Positions 29,002 through 37,035 of a stretch of 64,000 bases of DNA are shown here, in pieces. Position numbers and translations under genes: made by a program. Positions within the stretch are counted from its first letter, which is position 1, and each line of letters opens with the position of its first letter. Source of the DNA: Mycosarcoma maydis (lineage: Eukaryota; Basidiomycota; Ustilaginomycetes; Ustilaginales). The stretch spans positions 186,001 to 250,000 of the forward strand of contig NC_026478.1 of assembly GCF_000328475.2 (NCBI RefSeq), given 5' to 3'. The notes below the pieces were generated by a model. It had not been told where the DNA came from. It saw nothing but the letters and a program-made list of their open reading frames with translations, and ran no database searches.

Positions 29002-32000
29002 ATGAACGGCGCGAACACCTCTGCGCGTCCTGCATGGGGTGCCAAGAAGAGCGGCGCCTCTGCTCCACCGACAGAATCATCTTCGCGCGAACCCACGCCA
29101 TCATCATCATCGTCGTCGTCGGCATTTCCACCTCTATCATCACCACTATCACGGCGTGGCTCAGCTCGTCCCAGTCCTTCGCCATTAAGCAGCGACTCGT
29201 CGCTCATCTCGAGCTCCTCCTTCAATCCGTATCCGACTCGTAGACAGGAGCTCGCCCTCCGTGCCGCCAGCCATGGCACACGCAAACGCTCGCATATCAC
29301 CCGCACCGATCCGTCCACCTCGCGCATTCACTCCTTGATCGAAAACTCATATGACGAAGACGATGCTATCATGCATAACTACACTGAAGACGACGACAAT
29401 GATGGTCAAGTGTCGTCGCGTGGCGCAACCATGTCGTCAATCGTCTTCCGCGATTTGTCCACCTCTACTTCGACAGGTGCATCCAGCTTGCCTTGGCAAC
29501 AAGGTAGCTTGAGTCCAGGCTTGGCCATGTTTGCAACGACAACGTTTGGCGGAGAGCCACTGAGAGTGCTAGCCAACGTAGACGAAGAGTTGGGCGCAGC
29601 ACATATGGGGCCGAGGATCTACAAGCGGCACAATCAGAAACATGTGCGTAACAAGGTCAAGGCCAAGATTGATGCGAGTCACACGGTTGGTATGCGAAAT
29701 GCTCCGGAACTACCGATGCAAACGAGCGCTGAGCGCATCCGCCCAATGCCGGGGGATTCTCCATCGCAAGCAAGGGCGGGCATGACGACGGGGGAGCAAG
29801 AATATTTGAGACGAGTCGACTTGCCGAAATTGGTCGACGAGTGTAGGCGGTGTCACAACATAACGGCCATTCAGCGGAGAGCTGCTGATGATAAGGCATC
29901 CTCGTCTAGCGACCAAGAGATGGCACCGTTCTTGACATTGCTGGCAGCGATCAAGCTTAGACTTGCCGACCCTGGGACGTGGGTTTCTTCGAGCCGGCAT
30001 GCTATCATTTCGGACGATCTTCTGCCCATCGGGCTCCAAGGACACTCTCCTATCGACTTTTCCTTTCTGCCTCCTCACATGCTCGTTGGATTGCGCCAAT
30101 CTGTATTGCAAGGCCTTAGCCATCTTCTGGATGCATTACTGGAATCGATGCGACACGAACTCGTTGAAACGCTCTCTCGACTTCTTCGCATGCGCTCATT
30201 GCGTCCTACGAGCACCGAAAATGCGGATTTGAAATCTACACTTCAGCAAACGTTTCTGCGAATTCTCGAAATATTTGACCGTCTGCCCGTTGGATCAAGC
30301 ATGACACCTGTTGAGCTGCTTTCCGACGTCTTGAAGCTCATTAATGCAGAAACAGGTTCAGACGCGCTCGTTGACCTAGTCGGCGAACTTGTCGGGCTTT
30401 GCGGTCAACAGATGTCTTCCGATCCGTCGATACTCACCGAGACGCAGGATCGAACGCTCGTCACCGCTGCATCGTTCCTCTCGTTGTGCTTCACACTCAA
30501 CTCCTCTCGACCGGCCCGTACGCGCTTGCCGGCGCATGCGTTTTACTGCACAGTCCTCGACTTGGCTCCCTTTGTCGAGCATTTCATCCACCATGTTGCT
30601 TCGCTCGTCCATTCCGGCGCGACTCCCACAGCAGGATTGGCTAGGTTCAACATTTGCGCTTGGCCGTTCCTGCTCTCACTCGGCGCCAAGGTCCGAATCC
30701 TGCAGTTCGAGAATGAAGTTCGCCTCAGTCGCACACGCGTTCGTGAGTCTTGTCAAGCTCAGCGCTTTACTCTTGGCTCGTCCAAGGAGGACGAGAAAGC
30801 AGAGCTAGTGGTGATGCCGAACAGTCTCAACCTTCGAATCGATAGGCATGCAGCATGGCGCCAAAGCAGAACGCTGCTGCTACAGCTTCTCGAATCAGGT
30901 GCGCACGTGCGTGGGCTCAGAGTGGAATTTGCCGGCGAGCAAGCGGCGGATGGAGGTGGACCGGCTCGCGAGTGGTTTGCTACCGTCGCTTCCAACTGTT
31001 CGTTTCGGGATGTACTAGGTCCACACGGCTGGTTCATCGCTACTTGCCCGGTTCAGGAAAAGGAGAGCCAAGACGCGGCTGCATTTCTCGGCATGCTGCT
31101 CGCGCTTGCAGCGTTACACACGACCAAACTCGCGCTTCCTTTCTCGCTGCCATCTGTAGCATTCAAGATCGCCAACGCGCCCAAGCTCGAACAAGTGCAG
31201 CTAACACCGGTCGATCTGGAGTTTGCCGACCCAGCACTGGCAAAGAGTTTGCAATCTGTGCTGGATTGGACCCTGACAGATCAGGGTAGAGAACAAGACG
31301 CGGACAAACTGTTTGACAGCACCTTCTCGCTCAGTTGGAGTACCAACATCTGGACAGCGCAAGACGGGGTCAAAACGGTAGATTTGATTCCCGGCGGAAG
31401 GCATCGCGCTGTCAAGGTGCGCGAGAGGCGCGAGTTTGTTTCCAAGCTGATCTCGCGCGTTCTCATAGGCTCGGTGAGTGAACAGGTGATGGCTTTCCGA
31501 GATGGCTGGCAGAGCATCATGGCTTCTCACTGGCTCAGCGGAGCACCCGCAGCTGGCGTCAAGTCTGCATCAGACGTTCTGAGCAGAGGCGGTGCAGCTC
31601 TCTCGCTCTTCAGTCCGGAAGAGATCAACCAGGCAATCGTATCGGTCGCCTCGTCGTCCACCGCTGACCTTGCAACCGCGTTAGACGTAGCCGATATCAA
31701 AGTTTCTACCGAACTCATCCTTGCCACTTCTGCTGACAGAGACCGAGGAGCGCGAGTGGCAGAATGGTTCTGGACCACGTGGTCCACCTTGGCTCCTCAT
31801 CGTCAGCGTCGATTGCTAGCCTTTATCACGGGCGCGCAAGACGTACCTGCAAGCGGAGCTAGAGGAATCGGACTGCGTATACACCTCGTCAATCCTAGTG
31901 TCGATGACGCAACAGATGGCGACGCACGATCGTGGCCATTGCCTTGGTCTTCCACGTGTACATCTACGCTCTTCCTACCCGTGTATCCGGCCAAGCAGGT

Positions 32001-32058
32001 TTTGGAGGACAAGCTGAACGTCGCTATCGAGCATTATCAAGGTTTTGGGCTGCGCTGA
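29002..32058 (+). CDS. HECT-domain E3 ubiquitin ligase
   Basis: This is a 1018-residue single-exon protein that accepts ubiquitin on a Cys and transfers it to substrates. The N-terminal 90 residues are Ser/Pro-rich and disordered. The middle has helical repeats without a family I recognise. The HECT domain runs from about residue 645 (LRVEFAGEQAADGGGPAREWF) to the end. The catalytic Cys is C986 in SSTCTSTLFLPVYPAKQ, 32 residues before the C-terminus, followed by the family ending KLNVAIEHYQGFGLR. Spacing is canonical, but the Phe after the catalytic Cys in most HECTs is Thr. It resembles Hul4/HECTD-type ligases more than Rsp5 (no WW or C2 domain seen). It is convergent with the next gene (110 bp between stops). 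Confidence 0.88.
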   Translation: MNGANTSARPAWGAKKSGASAPPTESSSREPTPSSSSSSSAFPPLSSPLSRRGSARPSPSPLSSDSSLISSSSFNPYPTRRQELALRAASHGTRKRSHITRTDPSTSRIHSLIENSYDEDDAIMHNYTEDDDNDGQVSSRGATMSSIVFRDLSTSTSTGASSLPWQQGSLSPGLAMFATTTFGGEPLRVLANVDEELGAAHMGPRIYKRHNQKHVRNKVKAKIDASHTVGMRNAPELPMQTSAERIRPMPGDSPSQARAGMTTGEQEYLRRVDLPKLVDECRRCHNITAIQRRAADDKASSSSDQEMAPFLTLLAAIKLRLADPGTWVSSSRHAIISDDLLPIGLQGHSPIDFSFLPPHMLVGLRQSVLQGLSHLLDALLESMRHELVETLSRLLRMRSLRPTSTENADLKSTLQQTFLRILEIFDRLPVGSSMTPVELLSDVLKLINAETGSDALVDLVGELVGLCGQQMSSDPSILTETQDRTLVTAASFLSLCFTLNSSRPARTRLPAHAFYCTVLDLAPFVEHFIHHVASLVHSGATPTAGLARFNICAWPFLLSLGAKVRILQFENEVRLSRTRVRESCQAQRFTLGSSKEDEKAELVVMPNSLNLRIDRHAAWRQSRTLLLQLLESGAHVRGLRVEFAGEQAADGGGPAREWFATVASNCSFRDVLGPHGWFIATCPVQEKESQDAAAFLGMLLALAALHTTKLALPFSLPSVAFKIANAPKLEQVQLTPVDLEFADPALAKSLQSVLDWTLTDQGREQDADKLFDSTFSLSWSTNIWTAQDGVKTVDLIPGGRHRAVKVRERREFVSKLISRVLIGSVSEQVMAFRDGWQSIMASHWLSGAPAAGVKSASDVLSRGGAALSLFSPEEINQAIVSVASSSTADLATALDVADIKVSTELILATSADRDRGARVAEWFWTTWSTLAPHRQRRLLAFITGAQDVPASGARGIGLRIHLVNPSVDDATDGDARSWPLPWSSTCTSTLFLPVYPAKQVLEDKLNVAIEHYQGFGLR

Positions 32059-32168
32059 TTCTCGACTCTCGCAATGCCATCACCTGTTTGGTCTATGCCT
32101 ATGTATCATCTATGTATGTTGTTGTCGATGCTCTACTGTAACAGCACGGTGGAGGGGCGTGGGTGTGT

Positions 32169-33497
32169 CTACTTACGCGCCTGCGCAACGAGCCAATCCC
32201 CGATCTCAGTCAGAACGACTCTTGTCTTTTCCGTATCCTCCTCGGACATGCCCTGGACGTTTTTCATCATAACGTGTTCGTAGCCTGGCCAAATTTTGAT
32301 CGACTTGTGCTCGTTTGGCGTGCCCACCTTGTCGAAGAAGTGCTTGCTTCCGTTCGGATCAGTGACTCGATCGTTTGCTCCGTGGTGGATTGTCAGTGGG
32401 CACGTGATGAGGTGCGCTTTTGCAGCAAGATCATCAATGCCATCTAGTATGGCTAGACCGGTCGAGATTCTCACTTTGCCTTTGTAGGTTAAGGGATCGG
32501 TATTGAATTCGTCTTCGACGCGCGGGTCGTCCGAGACGTTTCCCTTGATGGCGGAAGCGAGCGGTAAGCGACCGGCGAAGAAGCGGAGGATGTGGGCGAT
32601 GTACTCGATGGCTTTGCTGGGTCGGGATTGCGCCGAGATGGTGATCATGGGTGCAGCGACGGCTACGCCCGAGAGGCTGGGCCTGTAGGGGGTGGGTTTG
32701 GTGCCAATGATGGCGCTCGAGTCGAAGCTGGATCCGTTGCTGCGTTCCGGTCGATGGTGTGCGAGAGGCGTGCGTTCGTGTGCGTTGAGAGCTTCTTCGA
32801 CGAGCTCTTCGTCGGTGATCGTCTTGGCTTGCTCGCTAGGCACCTGCTTGAGGCTCAGATCGGGTCCACCATCCTTTGCTGCTGTCAAAGGCGGATACAA
32901 CGCTGCGTAGTACAAGACCGTAAAAGCCCCCATGGAATGACCCTCTGCGAACAACTTTCTCTCCCTCGCCGCTTTTTGCAACAGTCCGCTTTCCTCATCC
33001 CACGTCCTCACATCCATCACCACCGCATGCATCGCTCTGGCATTGATCTTCATGCTCGGCAGATAGCCATGCAACCCTGTACTTCGACCGAACGAAGGTA
33101 AATCGATGGCGATGACTCGAAAGCCACGTTTCATGAAATGAAGCGCGTGAGGTGCCAGCTTGCCTGCATAATCGTTGATTCCGTGCGCCATGACAATGTC
33201 GCTGTGGAGCTGTTCGGATTCGAGCGCAGCAGGACACGTCCAGATGTAATAGGTGACCCACGACCATTTCTCCTTGTCCCACGAGCCTGATTCGAGCAGC
33301 GAATGTGCGGGGATGAGAACGCGGCGTCGGATGGCCGACACTTGGGGATTCGAGTAGATGAGACGATGCTCAGCAGCCGAGTAGGGGATGTCGGAGCGGC
33401 CGTACGTCGGATCACCGCCTCCTGGAGTGAGCAGGTTAAGGTGGCATAGGAGAGGTTCGGTGATGACTTGGTGTGCGATTCGTAGCAACTCCATCAT
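32169..33497 (-). CDS. alpha/beta hydrolase, monoacylglycerol-lipase/serine aminopeptidase S33 type
   Basis: This is a 442-residue single-exon hydrolase. The oxyanion HG pair is in VMAHGINDYAGK (H105-G106). DLPSFGRSTG follows, and the nucleophile elbow is GHSMG at residues 186-190 (Ser188). The Asp is probably in ITIHHGANDRVTDPNG and the His in IWPGYEHVMM near the C-terminus. This order matches monoglyceride lipase/S33 proteins. A linker of about 70 residues between the elbow and the cap (around residues 205-280) is longer than usual. ATG codons at 33497 and 33494 give nearly the same protein. It is divergent from the mitochondrial RRF gene. Confidence 0.82.
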   Translation of the reverse strand: MMELLRIAHQVITEPLLCHLNLLTPGGGDPTYGRSDIPYSAAEHRLIYSNPQVSAIRRRVLIPAHSLLESGSWDKEKWSWVTYYIWTCPAALESEQLHSDIVMAHGINDYAGKLAPHALHFMKRGFRVIAIDLPSFGRSTGLHGYLPSMKINARAMHAVVMDVRTWDEESGLLQKAARERKLFAEGHSMGAFTVLYYAALYPPLTAAKDGGPDLSLKQVPSEQAKTITDEELVEEALNAHERTPLAHHRPERSNGSSFDSSAIIGTKPTPYRPSLSGVAVAAPMITISAQSRPSKAIEYIAHILRFFAGRLPLASAIKGNVSDDPRVEDEFNTDPLTYKGKVRISTGLAILDGIDDLAAKAHLITCPLTIHHGANDRVTDPNGSKHFFDKVGTPNEHKSIKIWPGYEHVMMKNVQGMSEEDTEKTRVVLTEIGDWLVAQARK

Positions 33498-33812
33498 GAA
33501 CCAAGTCGATCTATCGGAGAGAGTCTACCGGTGAGACGTTATGGGAAGGAAACAAGCAAGCAAACAGCAAAGACGCCACAAGATCAAGGCGGAGCGAAAA
33601 CCTCACACCTCGAAGAGAGTCGTGAATGGGATTCGCGGGCCGAGACATACACGATGTAGCGTAAACACAAAGCTAAGCAGGGTTCCACATTCGGATCTCA
33701 GCGACAGGAATAACTGAATGCCAACCACAGTACAGCGTGCATCGGCAGAAAATGAATCGGCACGCAGCTCATCGTCACATCGTCACGTTCTGCATATCAC
33801 CCTCCACCTGGG

Positions 33813-33847
33813 CACGTAGTACGTAGCACGGTAACGTGTAGCGTGAA
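33813..33847. repeat. degenerate heptamer array, CACGTAG-like x5
   Basis: Five 7-bp units: CACGTAG, TACGTAG, CACGGTA, ACGTGTA, GCGTGAA. Only the first two match closely, so the later units may be chance. Confidence 0.4.
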
Positions 33848-33927
33848 ATCATACCAATGTTAGGCCGCTAGAATGCACAGTGGTGCATTTTCGCGGTGCG
33901 CGACTCAGACTGGGCTGTTCGTGGTTC

Positions 33928-33976
33928 ATTCGTGATTCGTGATTCGTGATTCGTGATTCGTGATTCGTGATTCGTG
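33928..33976. repeat. heptamer array, ATTCGTG x7 (perfect)
   Basis: Seven perfect tandem copies of ATTCGTG, then ATTT. This is the longest array of the family in this window, 160 bp upstream of the RRF start. Confidence 0.95.
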
Positions 33977-34136
33977 ATTTGGATGTTTCGGGTTTGGGTT
34001 ATGACAGATTCACATTTTTGCAGGACCAACCGTAAGTTGTTGCATTCACGATTGACGTACTTCGAGTTGTGAATCTGCTCAGTGTTTCCTGACCACCATC
34101 TCGCATCGACTTGAACGGACAAGCTCACTCAGCAAG

Positions 34137-35099
34137 ATGGTAGCAACTTCCGCACAGCGTGCCGCTGTAAGGATGCTTAGAGGTTGGCGCACCTCGGTGG
34201 TTCGAACGAGCACAAGCGTGACTTCGACTAGCATACTGCCATTGAGCACTCGTTTGCGATGCTCAGACCTGCCGCATCAGCCGTTGATGGCCGTCCAGCG
34301 TCGCTTGAAATCCAAGCGCTCCTCAGCACAATACATCGATCCGAATGCAGCTGACGCTGACGACGTGCCCGTGATCAAGACCAAAGGCAAAGCGTCCAAA
34401 AATAACCGTGCGGCGCAACCCACGTCGCGCGGAGCTCGTACTAAACGTGGCGACGCAGAACAATCCTCGGATGTTGAATATAAGACTTCGACCCGCAACC
34501 AGCACCTCCCAGACGAAGCATTCGACTTTGACGCTATCTCGTCGCACATGTCTCGCGCAGTTGAGCGGTTTCGTTCGACAGCGTCGACGTTGGTCGGTTC
34601 GTTCGGTCGTGCCGACCCGAGCTTGCTCGACTCGATCAAAGTCGAGTACCCGGCAGGATCTAGCTCAAAAGCGCTTCACCCGTTGCGAGATTTTGCCACG
34701 GTCGGTGTCAGGGACGGCGCACTCATCGTAACCGCCTTCGACGCGGATATGGTAAAACACATCGAACGCGCCATCTATGCGAGCAACCTCAACCTCACAC
34801 CACAAACCCAAGCTGGGGGCGAAGAAAACGTACTTCGCGTAGCCGTACCACAACCCACAACCGAGTCGAGACAAGCCTTGGTCAAAGATCTCACAAAGAT
34901 CTGCGAAAATGCAAGGGTCAGCATCAGAGACGCTCGCCACAAGGCGCAGAAACAGATCAAGTCGGACATCGACAGGAAAGTGGTCGGCAAGAGCGAAGGC
35001 GACAGGGAGTCCAAAAAGGTAGAAGCCGAGACGAAAAAGTGGTCGACCCAGGTAGATCACTTGTTCGAAAAGATCAAGGCAACATTGTTGTTGGTATGA
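34137..35099 (+). CDS. RRF1: mitochondrial ribosome recycling factor
   Basis: This 320-residue protein frees mitochondrial ribosomes after termination. The N-terminus (MVATSAQRAAVRMLRGWRTSVVRTS) is Arg/Ser-rich without acids, a mitochondrial presequence. A Lys/Arg-rich linker runs to about residue 125. The RRF domain begins at HMSRAVERFRSTASTL and includes DPSLLDSIKVEY, HPLRDFATVGVRDGALIVTAFD, IERAIYASNLNLTPQ and LTKICENARVSIRDARHKAQ. This is the classic order of the three-helix bundle with its inserted beta domain. It is a single exon, convergent with the TLC gene (230 bp). Confidence 0.9.
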   Translation: MVATSAQRAAVRMLRGWRTSVVRTSTSVTSTSILPLSTRLRCSDLPHQPLMAVQRRLKSKRSSAQYIDPNAADADDVPVIKTKGKASKNNRAAQPTSRGARTKRGDAEQSSDVEYKTSTRNQHLPDEAFDFDAISSHMSRAVERFRSTASTLVGSFGRADPSLLDSIKVEYPAGSSSKALHPLRDFATVGVRDGALIVTAFDADMVKHIERAIYASNLNLTPQTQAGGEENVLRVAVPQPTTESRQALVKDLTKICENARVSIRDARHKAQKQIKSDIDRKVVGKSEGDRESKKVEAETKKWSTQVDHLFEKIKATLLLV

Positions 35100-35329
35100 T
35101 TTTGGTACGCTATCTTGGTACGCCAATATCGCAAAACGCAATCACATTCTTCTAGACAATCACGAATGTTTGGTCTGATCGTGGCTTCCTGAGATTGCTA
35201 ATGCCTGTGTACAGTCTGTCGTCGAAAAGAGGATGAGCTCACTTCTACTGCAACATCTCTTTACTCTAGTGCAACTAGTGCAACTTAAACTTGAACAGTC
35301 GATACTATTACAAACTGTTCCAGTCTGCT

Positions 35330-36274
35330 TCACTGCGCCTTTCCACCTTTCTTGGCACCAGCCTCCCTCCAAAACTCTTCGTCGTCCTTGCCCGTTATGC
35401 CCACCTGCACCTTCTGCTCTCCGATGAGCACCTTGCTTGGCTTGGCATCGTCCGGTTTCACGGTAAATCTCTTCTGGATCGCGCGGATCATGGCTCGGAA
35501 CCAGAAAAAGTTGAGACTGTTTAAAGTCAAGTTGCCGACCAGGTAGAATGTTTTCAAGTGCAACGGGATCGGTGGGTGGTGAGGCTTGGCCGGGGCAACG
35601 ACAAATTTGAAGAAGCTGATGCTGTTGTACACACCAAATGTGAGCCTTGCACCTACATAGGCCGAGAGCAGGAAGACGGCATTGATGAGCTGCCATTTGG
35701 AGCCTGTCTTGCCGAGCTTGTCTAGGAACCAGTGGATGTTGAGGAAAGGCGTGGAGATTTCCCATAGCAAGAAGCCGATACCATCGTACATAAAGATGGG
35801 GTGGTAGACGAGCGTGAAGGCGATCAAAGCGACGAGACCGTGTGCGATGAAGCCGGGTCCTTCGTGAAGCACCGAGATGACCGAGTCCCAGACAAAGTAG
35901 CCTTGAGCGATCGCGTAGACCGAAGCTGCTTCGTGGTCGTATCCGTACAAACGATCGATCGCGAGCGGATGCGTTCGCAGACCGAGTGCATTCGTCTCTC
36001 GGGCCTTGAGCCAAATGCGTGCTGCGAGCGGCGTGATTACCGCAGCGTGCACAAACGAGACGACGTGAATGTCCCAGCTGATACGCGTCTTGCGGTTGAA
36101 CTTGGCGAACGTCTTGGGGAAAAGTCTAGGTGAGACCTGAGATGATAGCGTTTGGATGGCAAACCAGAGCAACGCAGAACGAATGAGAGTAGGTACGTGT
36201 GTTGGCAGGTGGTGCATACCGTACTTGTCGGCATACGGCTGCAGCCATGCAACGATGGGATCGGCGACTGCCAT
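35330..36274 (-). CDS. TLC-domain membrane protein (TMEM56/TLCD-like)
   Basis: This is a 314-residue protein with a TRAM/LAG1/CLN8 (TLC) domain. It starts MAVADPIVAWLQPYADKYG. About six hydrophobic segments follow, including SALLWFAIQTLSS, DIHVVSFVHAAVITPLAARIW (the family His-Val block), YFVWDSVISVLHEGPGFIAHGLVALIAFTL and WEISTPFLNIHWFLDKLG. The ...EISTPFLNxHW... and preceding HG...LxAF residues are strong markers of the TMEM56 group, not of ceramide synthases. The likely location is ER or plasma membrane; related animal proteins affect membrane lipid order. It is a single exon with a basic C-terminal tail. Confidence 0.85.
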   Translation of the reverse strand: MAVADPIVAWLQPYADKYGMHHLPTHVPTLIRSALLWFAIQTLSSQVSPRLFPKTFAKFNRKTRISWDIHVVSFVHAAVITPLAARIWLKARETNALGLRTHPLAIDRLYGYDHEAASVYAIAQGYFVWDSVISVLHEGPGFIAHGLVALIAFTLVYHPIFMYDGIGFLLWEISTPFLNIHWFLDKLGKTGSKWQLINAVFLLSAYVGARLTFGVYNSISFFKFVVAPAKPHHPPIPLHLKTFYLVGNLTLNSLNFFWFRAMIRAIQKRFTVKPDDAKPSKVLIGEQKVQVGITGKDDEEFWREAGAKKGGKAQ

Positions 36275-36501
36275 TTTCGACCGTCGACGAGTCTGTCAAG
36301 ACGATGCTTGGTGGTGAAAGCAGAGAGTAAGCAAGGTACCAACACGATGCAAAATCGTCAACTCGTGGTGCTTCACGCTTTTATTTCGCTTGTTTGAGTT
36401 GATTCTTGATTCACAATTCGTGATTTGATAAACGGCGTGTGCGTGCTTGTCCAAAAGGCATTCACGACGTTCTTCGCGGGCATTTTCTGATTTCTCCCAA
36501 C

Positions 36502-36538
36502 AATCACGAATCACGCGAATCGCGAATCGTGAATTGTG
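36502..36538. repeat. heptamer array, AATCACG then AATCGTG type
   Basis: Units AATCACG x2, a 2-bp CG spacer, then AATCGCG, AATCGTG, AATTGTG. The unit switches from the AATCACG to the AATCGTG form across the spacer, giving a roughly palindromic layout. Confidence 0.8.
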
Positions 36539-36618
36539 AAGGCGCGCTGCTCGTCGCTCGCAGTGTTGCGCTGTGTGAAAGAAACACGTTCGTGGTCTGC
36601 TGACCTCTCTTCCCCGCA

Positions 36619-36653
36619 AATCACGAATCACGAATCCTGAGTCACGAGTTACG
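36619..36653. repeat. heptamer array, AATCACG-like x5
   Basis: Units AATCACG, AATCACG, AATCCTG, AGTCACG, AGTTACG. Two perfect copies followed by three decaying ones, all in register. Confidence 0.8.
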
Positions 36654-36741
36654 ACCAACCGCCATGGTTTGATGCAATCGAGCATGACGATCTGACATTG
36701 TTTTGGAGGTCCAGTCACGAGCCTCGTGCCTGGGTTCCCAG

Positions 36742-36762
36742 TCCGTGTTCCGTGATCCGTGT
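36742..36762. repeat. heptamer array, TCCGTGW x3
   Basis: Units TCCGTGT, TCCGTGA, TCCGTGT. The CGTG core and 7-bp period are kept with a different flank. Confidence 0.65.
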
Positions 36763-37035
36763 TCTGGTTGCACGTCGCACACATGACGTATATACCAAAC
36801 GTAAAAGTGGAGAAAACCGACGCTGCGCTTAGGCTATCAAGTCACAGCGTGTGCAGTTCTGGAAGATGCTCTTTCCAAAGTAAGCGCGTCTTCGAGTCGA
36901 GAGATTTGCGGTCTGTCCGTTGATCGTTCTTTTCCACTTCCCCTTCGCCATCCACCCGTCGCACTACCATGGTGTAGCTCACACGATCAGCTTACATCTT
37001 GCATCCTCGCACTTGTCACGCAAACCTCGGCGATC

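Larger units (their letters stand above)
33498..34136. promoter_or_regulatory. divergent intergenic region with heptamer arrays
   Basis: These 639 bp lie between the lipase-like and RRF start codons. There is no gene. Two heptamer arrays occur (33813-33847 and 33928-33976), the second being the longest perfect array in the window. A further ATTCACGATTGACG motif is at about 34045. Confidence 0.5.
36275..37035. promoter_or_regulatory. divergent intergenic region rich in heptamer arrays
   Basis: 761 bp between the TLC and CUE/SMR starts, with no gene. Three heptamer arrays lie within 260 bp (36502-36538, 36619-36653, 36742-36762), the densest cluster in the window. A GATTCACAATTCGTGATTTG run sits at about 36406-36427. 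Confidence 0.55.
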
